From the NCBI RefSeq assembly GCF_036173125.1, contig NZ_CP108054.1, forward strand, positions 6,663,001 to 6,727,000: a DNA stretch of 64,000 nucleotides, given 5' to 3'. This document shows, one piece after another, positions 34,601 through 39,004 of this stretch (position 1 is its first letter; the number at the start of each line of letters is the position of its first letter). The position numbers were made by a program, and so were the translations under genes. This stretch comes from Streptomyces sp. NBC_00286. Lineage in GTDB: Bacteria; Actinomycetota; Actinomycetes; Streptomycetales; Streptomycetaceae. A model generated the notes under the pieces. It ran no database searches. It saw only the letters and a program-made list of their open reading frames with translations, and was not told the origin of the DNA.

Positions 34601-35766
34601 TCGCCGCGCACCTCGTGCTCGACGAGCGTGCCCCGGGTGTTCCCGAACTCCGTGCCCACCTCGCGGAAGTGCTGCCGGAGCACATGATCCCGGCGGCGTT
34701 CCATGCCCTGCCCGCCCTGCCGCTGACGCCCAGCGGCAAGGTCGATCGGCAGAAACTGGCCGCGCTCGGCGTCCAGGGACCGCTGCAGGCGGAGTACGTG
34801 GCGCCGGGCACCGCCACCGAGGAGCTCGTGGCCGCGCTGTGGGGCGAACAACTGGGCCTGGACCGCGTCGGCGCCGCGGACGACTTCTTCGCGGTGGGCG
34901 GCCACTCGCTGGCCGCGATCCGGCTGCTGACCCGGATCGAAGCGGTCACCGGAGTCCGGCTCCCGGTACGGGAGGTGTTCGCCCGGCCGACCGTCGCCGA
35001 GCTCGCGGCCGAGATCGACCGCCGGGGCACCGGCAGCGGTGAACCCGGGCCCGCGGACCGGATCGTGACGTTCAGCGCCGGCTCCCGGCTGCCCCGGGTG
35101 GTGTTCGTCCACCCGGCCGGTGCCAGTGCCTACCCGTACCTGGAACTGGCCCGGGAGCTCGGCGACGACCGGACGGTCCTCGGCATCCAGGCCCCCGAAC
35201 TGGACGGCGGCCGGACCGAAGGGCGGACCATCGAGGAGATGGCGGCCGCGTACGCCGACCTGCTCCTGGACCTGCCGGGGGAGGAGCCGGGAGCCGTGCC
35301 GCCGACCGTGCTGGCCGGCTGGTCGCTGGGCGGTGTGCTGGCGCTGGAGATGGCCCGCAGGCTGCGGGCCGCCGGGCACGAACCGCCGTTGGTGGCCCTG
35401 CTCGACAGCTCGCTGCCACCCGCCCTGACCTCCTCGGCCGCATCCGAGCTGACCCCCGAGGACCGGGCCCTGCTCGACGACCCCGAGGTCCCCGAGCCGA
35501 TCCGCGTACTGGCCCGCCGCCAGCTCGACGCCTACCACTCCTACCAGCCCGCCCCGTTCGACGGACGCGTGCTGCTGTTCGTCGCGGGCCTGGAGGACGA
35601 CGGCAGCCCGCGGCCGGAGTCCACGGCCACCAAGGCCGCCTGGGCTCCCGTGCTGACGGGGGAGACCGAGGAGGAGAACGTGGCCGCCGGCCACGCATCC
35701 CTGATGTCGGGCGAGGCCGTCCAGGCCGTCGCCCGAGCACTGCGCGAACGGCTGAGGCAGTTGTGA
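16675..35766 (+). CDS. Nonribosomal peptide synthetase, five modules with terminal thioesterase
   Basis: This is the terminal NRPS subunit, 6363 residues. Domain order is C-A-T-E, C-A-T-E, C-A-T, C-A-T, C-A-T-TE. Carrier serines are about residues 1017, 2508, 3974, 5026 and 6078; the last carrier uses GGHS instead of GGDS. The first C domain starts within 15 residues of the N-terminus and receives the chain from the upstream subunit. The last C domain (LSYNQRRLWFVEQL, HHSVCDGWS) is of the L-accepting type, unlike all others here. The thioesterase has GWSLGG (Ser6217) and a final GHASLM histidine, and should release the chain by hydrolysis or cyclization. ATG follows the previous stop by six bases, with AAGGAG at 16660-16665. 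Neighbours downstream supply MbtH, hydroxylase and exporter functions. Confidence 0.97.
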   Translation: MKQSRGNVEDIYPMSPLQQGMLFHGLLESGSSMYFQRAQWLLEGELDPRALERAWQETVDRHPILRTAFLWEKTKQPVQVVRAKVKVPFTRHDLAGLSGAEQERRLRELLDADQAEGFDFARAPLLRVTLVRMAPRVHRLIWSFHHVLLDGWSLVAVLNEVFGRYGDPEFAARPVRPYREYIDWLGKQDASAAERFWRTALDGFESPTPLTFARPAGRADSDGDSEPGTHRVAIGRDVSDALTALARSRHLTVNTIAQAAWGLLLARHGGTRDVVFGTTVSGRPADLSGVEEMIGLFINTLPVRVRIGDAERVGAWLDRLQKEQTELRQYEYSQLAQIQSWSDVDAGAPLFETLFVFENYPVSATAAGPSDGSEDDARTLRMSGIDNREHTNYPLSVAVVVGDGLALDLSYDRRRIDDATVERLVAQYLRLLEQIPGRLDDLVAELSPLTEDERAVLLTGGNEDVLTVPEQMVPEQFARTARRTPDAVAVVDGAREISYGELHATTERLARHLRALGAGPGTLVAVGAERSLEMVVGLLGTLAAGAAYVPLDLAYPAERTELILAETGAQIVLARRDTSGGLPAGDARVVLLDAPDTWSHDEHAPDPSDLSADDLAYVIYTSGSTGRPKGTLIEHGALAAYVAAAQRLYSIGAGDRVVQFSSPAFDASIDELMPCLTGGATLVFAGAATPTPPDLLKACENLSANVLMLPTAYWHELVATVETVPDALRLMVIGGEQAQPGAVRRWFELTEGSGCRLLNAYGPTEVTVGCTLAELTAAGTALSPHRVPVGRALPNSRVHVLDDRLQPVPTGAPGEICVTGPSLARGYLRQAGQTASRFVADPFAEEPGARLYRTGDLGRYLPDGTLEVIGRVDKQVKLRGFRVEPGETEAALAAHPEVRDAVVDVIGSGTDKRLVGYVVPRGTPPGPSELRAFLQRSLPDFMVPSAFVVLDVLPLTPSGKVDRRALPAPEGARPALATAFVAPRGPVETAVAEVWAEVLGLDRVGAHDNFFELGGDSILSIQVVARLRRRGLGLSPKQLFDHPTIAELAEATDATGLGTVHAEQGTVTGEAPLTPIQRWFHAQELPDRNHYNQSALLDVEGLDRGALAAAVGALFAHHDALRLRSDGNRQWFAEPDTQGLEDAEGRDADDVQASLDLVNGPVARFVLLSPGRLLIAVHHMAVDAVSWRILLEDLGTGYDQALAGRDVHLGAKTTSFRQWAHRLAELAGSGELDDEGAYWESVPVTDVPLDFLDGENTIDSGGQQTVQLDAEETRALLTEVPAAYRTQINDVLLTALAQTLSRWTGQESLSVALEGHGREDLFDDVDLSRTVGWFTSLFPVALTPGGDEPGAALKAVKEQLRAVPRRGIGHGLKHAPGGVPSAVNFNYLGRIDTSGTGEAAGARGTAFAPLPEPAGSNTAASGRRACAVEIDAVVSEDRLSLLWTYSRNLHRPETIAAVADEFLTRLRALIRHCTEPGSGGLTPADVPLAGLGQEALDRLVLGDRSIEDIYPLSPLQQGMLFHSLADPTSGVYVEQTHWKLDGLLDPGRLRAAWQATLDRHPALRTSILWEGVDRPLQLVRRGVPVPFFEEDLREATAIEQDARVQAVREDDRVQGGNLAAPPLMRIRLLRTGETTHHLLWTFHHVHLDGWSVNAVLGEVFGRYYAPGPFPERPVRPYRDYIAWQGEQDHAAAESFWRAKLQGDDPATWFGIAQADEDPDEETPAAQPGHWQTALPSELTAALSRLARAQRLTPSTVLQGAWALLLARFSGKDDVAFGTTVSGRPADLAGVEDMVGMFINTLPVRVRIDDSEPVRSWLRRLQGEQAELRQYEYSALADLQRWSDAPAGEPLFETLFVYENFPLGAAPESDRTQELAVTSMKTAEHTNYPLSMVVVPGDGIGLHAFHDVGRIDTATVQRLAEAYLRLLDGIARSDESTLVADLSPLDDAEHRALLAGRGGATPELPDVPVHALVAEQARLRPDAVAVEYDGVALTYGELDVRANRLAGELRARGVDVGSPVVVCLRRSVELPVALLAVWKAGAAYVPLDPDYPADRLAFMLDDSGATAVVTERSCLERLPAVAAEVAVVVLDDEADRASVEARPVTDPESGAGPGDLAYVVYTSGSTGRPKGVGVEHASIVRLVWDADYVQLGPDAVVAQAADTSFDALTFELWGPLATGGRVVGLSREVLLSPGDLVAELRARGVTTLFVTTALFNQVVAVDPSAFGSLDSLLFGGEAVDAGRVAEVLAAESPARLVHVYGPTEATTFASWHEVTDVEGRTVPIGRPIVHTELLVLDARQRLVPVGVTGELYVGGPGLARGYLGRAGLTAERFVAHPYATEPGARLYRTGDLVRQLPDGAIQFVGRSDHQVKLRGFRIELGEIEAALRAHSAVRDAVVVVTGEGRERRLAAYVTFAGGESPEHAELRAALMRSLPEYMVPAVFVVLEHLPLTPSGKLDRRALPAPEAVQAEYAAARTDTEAILAEVWAEALGVERVGIHDNFFELGGDSILSIQVVARARARGVGITPKLVFDHPTVADLASVAGVESVRAEQGVITGEAPLTPIQSWFYGLDLPERNHFNQSVLLDVTGVERAALDAAVRTLITHHDALRLHSDGSRQWFAEPDGQGLEDADGRTADDVQASLDLVNGPVARFVRLSEDRLLIAIHHMAVDGVSWRILLEDLAAAYEGAPLAPKTTSFKEWAERLRQAADPAEDAYWDTVPATALPVDHPGGENTVASAESVAVGLDEAETRALLTEVPAAYRTQINDALLTALSQTLTGWTGQDTVTVALEGHGREELFDDVDVSRTVGWFTSLFPVALTPGGEAPGSALKAVKEQLRAVPRRGVGYGLTHDLTALPAGVSFNYLGQLDSLSSSGPFGAVAEPAGAVAAGTGRRAHLIDVSGAVDDGRLTIDWTYSANLHDRATVTALAEEFVSRLRALVEHCLTPDVGGLTPSDVPLAGLDQHTLDALADRSVEDIYPLAPLQQGMLFHALAEPDSGLYVEQIHWRLEGDLDVERLLAAWQATVEDHAILRTAFRLDGDGRALQIVRSDVRVPLARHDLRGLDDAAQAERIQEVLREDRERGFDLAAAPLLRLCLLRTSAKTHHLVWTFHHILLDGWSTSAVLSQVFARYGDRDLRPTPATRPYRDFVAWLAEQKAPEDYWRRALAGFTERTSPGLADPLSEPGRPADHDADDPDHASEWETRLGDEATQRISDFAKSQGLTLNTLVQGAWALVLARYSGRDDVLFGTTVSGRPAQLPGVEDMVGLFINTLPVRVGLDASTPVVDWLRELQRQQSEQRQYSYSSLVDVQRWSEIPPGEQMFDSLLIFENFPAGAAPEQDDSRELAILPVSTRERTNYPLTAVVVPGAELSVNLTYDRDRYAAAAVERLGRHYLRALDLITGNPGAALGELSLVDPEERERLVTGWNATAREAAPSTLPELFRRQVARTPYAPAVVAGDRTLTYRELDARADRIARGLRAEGVAPGSIVGLCLDRGIDAVAAVLGVLKAGGAYLPLDPAHPRARLSAMLAEAEAVLLVTTASITEAGGLPEFAGTTLDLDRDLETGEPDGPDDGGDPPLPATPEDVAYVIYTSGSTGRPKGVMVEHAGAVELARTLGEQLAGLDGPRVSLMASLSFDASVQQLLLLLHGAALHIVPDELRRDAAACVAHIRTAGLDLIDCTPTQLEALLEAGLAGPLRIWVGGERVGEGLWRRLADAPGLSAVNMYGLTECTVDSTLAPVDGSRTPSIGRPMPGTRVYVLDGRLEPVPVGVVGEICIGGTGVSRGYLHRPGATAERFVADPYGGRGARLYRTGDLGRWRTDGTLEYIGRADQQVKVRGFRIEPAEIEAALLTHPAVREAVVMADDDRLTAYLTTAAQTEAPAVGELRAHLRQSLPDFMLPAAFVALEELPRTPNGKLDRSALVPSGEARLGTGAVHVAPRTPTERTLAGIWADVLGVERVGVHDNFFELGGDSILSLQVVTRAGGQGVVLTPKLVFEYPTVALLAEAAAGATASAEAGAGPADALDHYRTEWERQAGPHPEVTDAYPLSPLQHGMLFHALAAPEAGMYVEQIHWRLDGSLDADRMRDAWQRMLDRHPVLRTAIWNPASGQALQLVHGRVAVPFHEHDLTGAAEQEQQRLIRELLDEDRRRGFDFSAAPLLRIHLVRTADDTHHLLWSFHHMLLDGWSVNTVLAEVFGVYAAPEGAAGDVLPPVRPFRDYIAWLDRQDPDAAQTYWQRALAGFDTATPLGVDRPARPGLPQTPPGEWEVSLSEADTVSVTDAARSGRWTLNTLAQAAWAVLLGRYGGERDVVFGTVDAGRPASLTGVEDMVGLFMNTLPVRVRLDDAERVADCLDRLQRDQAQAREYGHSPLVSVQRWSDVPPNEPLFESLLVFENVPFGALPEEASELDLRLTSIDMREHINYPLSIALVGGERFTCHLYYDQRRFTAEAVRKLTDDFLALLLEIARRPDAQVAELSPLSPQDVRTLLARGRGPDAATRPTLVPARLAEISRAQPDAVALETTDGTMISHRELDARVRGVAAALRARGVGAEEPVAVLLERSVDWAVAVLGVLRAGAMYVPLDPRYPDDRLALYLQDTGARTVLTSTELAPRVTGPAVALAIGDCPAVPGDGPLDITPDRLAYVMYTSGSTGRPKGVLVEHGGLANLISADIDEFGLDENSRVLSFAPLGFDLSVQELLMTLCAGGRLILAPQDQLLPDQGLAGILREHRVTHLQMPPQAWAGLDPHTVPDLRTVLTGSDRVPAELTAAWAGKQVLNVYGSTEATADSTVHLCDPEDGDTPPVGRPIAGTRVYLLDDRAELVPPGTVGEICLGGVGVARGYLGQPGLTAAKFTADPFGDVPGARLYRTGDLGRWRADGVLEFLGRADHQVKVRGFRVELGEVEAALLRRPEVRNAIVVARERRLVAYVVPEMAPLDTARLRDGLRDVLPDHMVPSVIVPLETLPLTTSGKIDRRALPDPKELRTGRAATLPRNPTEEIVAAVWADVLELPYVGVEESFFDLGGDSIVSIQLAARLSAALGAEIALRDVFAAPTVAEQAALVRGRKGRRLPPLVPVDRDADLALSYNQRRLWFVEQLHPGTAGYNTGTTLRLRGRLDREALRGALDTLIDRHEVLRTRYATVGDEPVQVIERPSPAVLSEYEVTGPDADEQARSIVTEQLDRPYDLAAGPLLRCSLVRLGDDDHILTLGLHHSVCDGWSLGVLISELTTVYAALTAGEPAALPPLPVQYADYAAWQRQWLSGDELAAQRDAWLAELSGMPPVLELPVDRPRPAVAGMGGATHTFTVPEELSRRLTALGRHHDATPFMVLLAAYTALLGRWSGQEDFAVGVPIAGRDRPETQDLVGFFVNTLVMRGDLGGDPGFDALLDRVRATALRAYDHQDMPFELLVEELAPTRSLDRHPLFQTVFSLQNVPGGHIRPPGLELEPFELPVTTTNFDLSLHMVTSDEGFAGVFEYATELFDEETVELLSQRFVRLLEAVADRPGTALSDLPLLSAEERAEAERGARGPVVPLPPEALHELVAAQARQRPDAVAVEFDGRELTYAGLVADANRLAWRLRAAGVRDGDLVGVCVERSLDLPVVLLAVLTAGAAYVPLDPQYPGARLALMTEDAGASVIVTQRRLRDRLPGTDATVVVLEDPAEGEGDVRDDAPATGASPDSAVYAMFTSGSTGRPKGVLVDHRAVIRLITGQEFARLGPDETLVQLAPVAFDASTLELWGALAHGARLLVAPPGATGVDGLRELLAGREVSVLWLTSSLFNVVVDEDPQVLSGVRELLIGGEALSAHHVRAALDALPAIRIVNGYGPTESTTFACCHPISRDLDPLAGPIPIGRPIAGTEAWVLDAAMNSVPRGTTGELYLGGAGLARGYLGRPGLTARSFVPHPFAAGPGERLYRTGDLVRHRPDGTLEFIGRADEQIKVRGFRVEPTEIETVLKTHPGVRDAAVLAHGHGGARHLAAHLVLDERAPGVPELRAHLAEVLPEHMIPAAFHALPALPLTPSGKVDRQKLAALGVQGPLQAEYVAPGTATEELVAALWGEQLGLDRVGAADDFFAVGGHSLAAIRLLTRIEAVTGVRLPVREVFARPTVAELAAEIDRRGTGSGEPGPADRIVTFSAGSRLPRVVFVHPAGASAYPYLELARELGDDRTVLGIQAPELDGGRTEGRTIEEMAAAYADLLLDLPGEEPGAVPPTVLAGWSLGGVLALEMARRLRAAGHEPPLVALLDSSLPPALTSSAASELTPEDRALLDDPEVPEPIRVLARRQLDAYHSYQPAPFDGRVLLFVAGLEDDGSPRPESTATKAAWAPVLTGETEEENVAAGHASLMSGEAVQAVARALRERLRQL
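16696..21180 (+). other. NRPS module 5: C-A-T-E, specificity unclear
   Basis: The C domain (about 16700-18020) has HHVLLDGWS. The A domain (about 18060-19580) gives D-A-D-M-V-G-A-V-G-K, from FDASIDE, VLMLPTAYW, LMVIGGEQ and NAYGPTEVTVG. I know of no match for this code. The E domain (about 19880-21100) has HHMAVDAVSW with Ala in place of the usual Gly; its other motifs are intact. Confidence 0.8.
21181..25590 (+). other. NRPS module 6: C-A-T-E, predicted isoleucine
   Basis: The A domain (about 22540-24060) gives D-A-F-F-L-G-V-T-F-K, which fits isoleucine or a close branched residue (FDALTFE, LFVTTALF, LLFGGEAV, HVYGPTEATTF). The C domain has HHVHLDGWS. The E domain at about 24345-25510 closely resembles those of the first subunit and is the last E domain of the assembly line. 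Confidence 0.82.
25591..28800 (+). other. NRPS module 7: C-A-T, predicted glutamine, no E domain
   Basis: The A domain (about 26940-28430) gives D-A-Q-D-W-G-M-V-D-K, eight of ten positions matching the glutamine code. No E domain follows the carrier (Ser about 3974). Instead a linker of about 45 residues leads straight into the next C domain, which still has the D-accepting type of start motif. Confidence 0.82.
28801..31900 (+). other. NRPS module 8: C-A-T, unusual A-domain code
   Basis: The C domain starts YPLSPLQHGMLFH and has HHMLLDGWS. The A domain (about 30150-31600) gives D-L-Q-Q-V-T-V-A-D-K, from FDLSVQE, HLQMPPQAW, VLTGSDRV and NVYGSTEATAD. The usual GGE is replaced by TGSD and GPTE by GSTE. 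I cannot assign a substrate. The carrier uses DLGGDSIVS. Confidence 0.78.
31901..35766 (+). other. NRPS module 9: C-A-T-TE, predicted valine, chain release
   Basis: The C domain (about 31915-33230) is of the L-accepting type, matching the lack of E in module 8. The A domain (about 33260-34760) gives D-A-L-W-L-G-G-T-F-K, a valine-type code. A type I thioesterase (about 35060-35763) with GWSLGG ends the line. Confidence 0.88.
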
Positions 35767-35807
35767 GCCGTCGCGTGTCCGTTGAGAAAACCCTGACGAG
35801 GAGTGAA

Positions 35808-35999
35808 ATGAGCACCAGGAACGACGTCGACACCCGCACCTACACCGTTCTCCGCAACGAGAAGGGCGAACACTCCCTCTGGCTGGAGAACAAGGAGGTT
35901 CCGCTCGGCTGGGAGCGTCTCGACTTCACCGGAACCGTCGAGGAGTGCTCCGCCTACGTCGACAAGGTCTGGTATGTCGGCCCGAAGCGGAAGGGCTGA
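35808..35999 (+). CDS. MbtH-like NRPS accessory protein, divergent
   Basis: MbtH-like proteins bind NRPS adenylation domains and help them fold or work. This one has 63 residues, the usual size. It keeps the core NEKGEHSLW, P-x-GW and the glycine turn. It departs from the family at three points: Glu where the N-x-E-x-Q Gln is expected, Leu instead of Pro after SLW, and WYVGPKRK instead of the C-terminal W-T-D-x-R-P. The ATG at 35808 is chosen because GAGGAG sits just before it and the family begins here; a longer frame overlapping the NRPS stop exists. It lies between the last NRPS gene and the hydroxylase, as expected for the pathway. Confidence 0.9.
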   Translation: MSTRNDVDTRTYTVLRNEKGEHSLWLENKEVPLGWERLDFTGTVEECSAYVDKVWYVGPKRKG

Positions 36000-36000
36000 C

Positions 36001-37071
36001 GTGCAGAACCGCCGTTCGAAGACAGTCCCGCCGGCCCGTGCCGCCACCGGCGCCACGGGTCCGGCGGGCCCGTCCCGCCCGCACGACGTCTACGTCCTCA
36101 GCGAGGACGAGAGCCGCCTGCTCGACGAGATCGCCGCGGAGGTCGCCACGGCGTACGACAACGTGGAGGACCCGCGCTTCATAGCCGACGCGCGGCTGTT
36201 CGCCCAGCGGCTGCCCTTCGGTCTGCGCCGGTGGATCGAACAGGTCCGGCTGAGCGCGGACCTCGGAAGCTTCCGCATCCGCGGGCACCGGTTGCGCGAC
36301 GCCGACCTGCCGCCGACTCCGCCGGAGTTCGAACGGGAGCCGTCGCGGCCGGCGCTGCCGCCGGAGGTGTGCCTGGTGCTGTTCGGTGTCCTGCTCGGCG
36401 ACGTGTTCGGCTGGGAGACCCAGCAGGCGGGGAGACTGGTGCACGACATCGTGCCCAGCGAGCAGGAGCAGAAGTCGCAGACCAGCGCGAGCAGCGCGGT
36501 CGAGCTGGGCTGGCACACCGAGGACGCCTTCCACCCGTACCGGGCCGACTATCTGGGGCTGGCCTGCGTGCGCAACCCCGACCGGGTGCCGACCACGCTG
36601 GCGGAACTGCGCTCGCTGGAACTCTCCGAGCGCACCCGGTCCGTGCTGAGCCAGCCGCGCTTCCACCAGAGGCCGGACACCTCGCACAGCCCCACGGGCT
36701 CCGACGACGTCGGCGCGTGGTCCGACCCGCCGCTCGCCCGGGTGCTGTCGGGAATGGCGGGCAGTCGGTCGCTGTGTGTCGACGCCGATTTCACCGTGGC
36801 CGCGGACGACCAGGACACGGAGGCGGAGTCGGCTCTGGAGGAGCTGAAAAGGGAGATCGAGAGCAAGCTCGGCGACCTCGTTCTGGAGCCCGGGGACTAT
36901 CTGTTCCTGGACAACCAGCGCTGTGTCCACGGCCGGCGCCCGTTCCGGGCTCGTTTCGACGGCACGGACCGTTGGCTCAAGCGGGTGAGCGTGACACGGG
37001 ACCTGCGGCGCATGGCGGAATCGGGAGTGACCGCCACCAAGCGGACCGCCCGCGCTGTCTTGGCGAGCTGA
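36001..37071 (+). CDS. VioC/AsnO-type Fe(II)/2-oxoglutarate amino acid hydroxylase
   Basis: This is a clavaminate-synthase-like non-heme iron dioxygenase, 356 residues from the GTG at 36001. Family members (VioC on arginine, AsnO on asparagine) beta-hydroxylate free amino acids, often NRPS precursors. The iron-binding triad is visible as His172-x-Glu174 (GWHTEDAFHPYRADYLGL) and His310 (CVHGRRPF), with an Arg at about 316-318 that should bind 2-oxoglutarate. The start is one base after the MbtH stop, with GGAAGGG upstream, so the two are likely co-translated. The substrate cannot be fixed from sequence. It may be one of the residues activated by modules 1, 2, 5 or 8. A start at 35974 inside mbtH is possible but less likely. 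Confidence 0.88.
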   Translation: MQNRRSKTVPPARAATGATGPAGPSRPHDVYVLSEDESRLLDEIAAEVATAYDNVEDPRFIADARLFAQRLPFGLRRWIEQVRLSADLGSFRIRGHRLRDADLPPTPPEFEREPSRPALPPEVCLVLFGVLLGDVFGWETQQAGRLVHDIVPSEQEQKSQTSASSAVELGWHTEDAFHPYRADYLGLACVRNPDRVPTTLAELRSLELSERTRSVLSQPRFHQRPDTSHSPTGSDDVGAWSDPPLARVLSGMAGSRSLCVDADFTVAADDQDTEAESALEELKREIESKLGDLVLEPGDYLFLDNQRCVHGRRPFRARFDGTDRWLKRVSVTRDLRRMAESGVTATKRTARAVLAS

Positions 37072-37099
37072 CGAACGAGGGATAGGTGAGGGGAACAGG

Positions 37100-39004
37100 A
37101 TGGGTGACGTGCGAATGGCCGAGGAACTTCCGGCCGGGACGGGAAAGGAGAAGCAGCCGGACACCGCCGAGGAGCAGTTCGATCCCGCGGGCTTAAAGGC
37201 ACTGCTGAGGTTCGCCAGGCCCTACCGGGGGGCACTCCTCGTGGGTATCGGCCTAGGTCTGCTCGGCTCGGGCGCCGCGCTGGCCCAGCCTCTGGCAGCA
37301 CGTGAGGTGCTGGAGCGGGTTGGTCAGGACGGAGGCCTGCTGAGGCCCATCCTGCTTCTCGTCGCTCTGGTGCTGGGCGGCGCCGCGCTGTCCGGTATCC
37401 AGTTGTTCATCCTGGAGCGCTCGGGGGAGCGCATGGTTCTGGGACTGCGACTGACGCTGGTGCGCCGGCTGCTGCGGCTGCGCATGAAGGAGTACGACCG
37501 CCGTTCGGTCGGCGACCTGCTGTCCACCGCCGGAGCCGACACCACCTTGCTGCGGTCGGTCATCACGGCCAACGTGCTGGACGCGGTGTCCTCCGTGGTG
37601 ATGCTCGTCGGCGCGATCGCGTTGATGGCCTACCTGGACTGGGTGCAACTGGTGTCGGTGCTGGCGGTCCTGCTGGTCGTCGGCCTCGGTGTGGTGCCCG
37701 CGCTGAGCCGGATCAAGACCGCCACCGAGAGGGCTCAGGAAGGGCTGGGGCAGATGACCGCCGGCCTGGAGCGGGCCCTGGGCGCCATCCGCACGGTGAA
37801 GGCCAGCGTGTCCGAGGAGCGCGAGTCCGAGCGGATCAGTGAGTGGGCCCGCACCTCGTACACGGCGGGCGTGCGGTCGGTCAAACTGGACGCGGTCGTC
37901 GGCGTCGCCAGCGGCCTCGCCGTGCAACTGTCGTTCCTGATGGTCCTCGGCGTCGGCGGTGTGCGCGTGGCCAACGGGAGCATCTCGGCCGCCGACCTGG
38001 TGGCCTTCCTGCTCTACATCCTGTATCTGGCCTCCCCGATCATGATCATCGTGGGTGCGGTCACCCAGCTGCAGAAGGCCTCGGCCGCCACCGCCCGCAT
38101 CGCGGCGGTGAACGACATGGAGGTCGAGCCGATGCCCGGCAGCGCGGCGCCCGTGGTCGGCGACGCCGTCCCGCTCGCCGGGAGCGGCGGCACCGCCGGG
38201 CCGGCCGCGCTGTCGAGCGGCCCGCCCTCGTCGGTGACGTTCGAGAACGTGAGCTTCGGCTACCGCGAGGACGTCCCCGTACTCAGGGACGTGTCCTTCC
38301 ACATCCCGGCCGGCGCCAAGGCGGCGCTGGTGGGCCCCTCCGGCGTCGGGAAAACCACCGTTCTGGCCATGCTCGAACGCTTCTACGAGCCCGAGACGGG
38401 CCGTGTCCTGCTCGGCGACCGCGATCTGGCGGACATCCCGCTCAACGAGCTGCGCCGCCAGATCGGCTATGTGGAGCAGGAGGCCCCGGCACTGGCGGGC
38501 ACGCTGCGCGAGAACCTGCTCTACACCGCGCCGGCCACCACCGACGACCAGCTGAACGCGGTGGTGGAGGCCAGCCGCCTGGGCGCACTGGTCCGCCGGC
38601 TTCCCGACGGCCTGGACACCGAGATCGGTGATCGCGGCACGCAGCTGTCCGGTGGCGAGCGCCAGCGGCTGGCCATCGGCCGCCTCCTGCTGAGCCGGCC
38701 CCGGCTGGTGCTGCTGGACGAGGCGACCTCGCAGCTCGACTCGGTCAACGAGGCGGCGCTGCGTGAAGCGATCGAGGAGCTCGCCGCGGGCTGCACGATG
38801 ATAGTGATCGCCCACCGGCTGTCCACGGTCGCGGCCTCCGACGTGATCGTGCTGCTGGACCACGGCGGCGTCCGCAGGACCGGCACCCACGACGAGCTCA
38901 TGGCCGAGGACGAGCTCTACCGGGACCTGGCGCGGGGGCAACTGCTCAGCGGCGACCGTGCCGTCACCGCCGGGTCCCCGGTGCCCGCGGAGGTGGACGG
39001 GTGA
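37100..39004 (+). CDS. ABC exporter (fused transmembrane and ATPase domains)
   Basis: This is a half-transporter of the multidrug/peptide exporter class, 634 residues, likely acting as a homodimer in the membrane. Residues about 30-330 hold the six-helix transmembrane region. The nucleotide-binding domain follows, with Walker A GPSGVGKTT (about 411), signature LSGGERQR (about 516), Walker B LVLLDEATS (about 536) and the H-loop IVIAHRLSTV. It sits between the hydroxylase and a hydrolase in the same direction, so it probably exports the peptide or gives self-resistance. The ATG at 37100 has GAGGGGA upstream. Its stop overlaps the next start by four bases. Confidence 0.93.
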   Translation: MGDVRMAEELPAGTGKEKQPDTAEEQFDPAGLKALLRFARPYRGALLVGIGLGLLGSGAALAQPLAAREVLERVGQDGGLLRPILLLVALVLGGAALSGIQLFILERSGERMVLGLRLTLVRRLLRLRMKEYDRRSVGDLLSTAGADTTLLRSVITANVLDAVSSVVMLVGAIALMAYLDWVQLVSVLAVLLVVGLGVVPALSRIKTATERAQEGLGQMTAGLERALGAIRTVKASVSEERESERISEWARTSYTAGVRSVKLDAVVGVASGLAVQLSFLMVLGVGGVRVANGSISAADLVAFLLYILYLASPIMIIVGAVTQLQKASAATARIAAVNDMEVEPMPGSAAPVVGDAVPLAGSGGTAGPAALSSGPPSSVTFENVSFGYREDVPVLRDVSFHIPAGAKAALVGPSGVGKTTVLAMLERFYEPETGRVLLGDRDLADIPLNELRRQIGYVEQEAPALAGTLRENLLYTAPATTDDQLNAVVEASRLGALVRRLPDGLDTEIGDRGTQLSGGERQRLAIGRLLLSRPRLVLLDEATSQLDSVNEAALREAIEELAAGCTMIVIAHRLSTVAASDVIVLLDHGGVRRTGTHDELMAEDELYRDLARGQLLSGDRAVTAGSPVPAEVDG

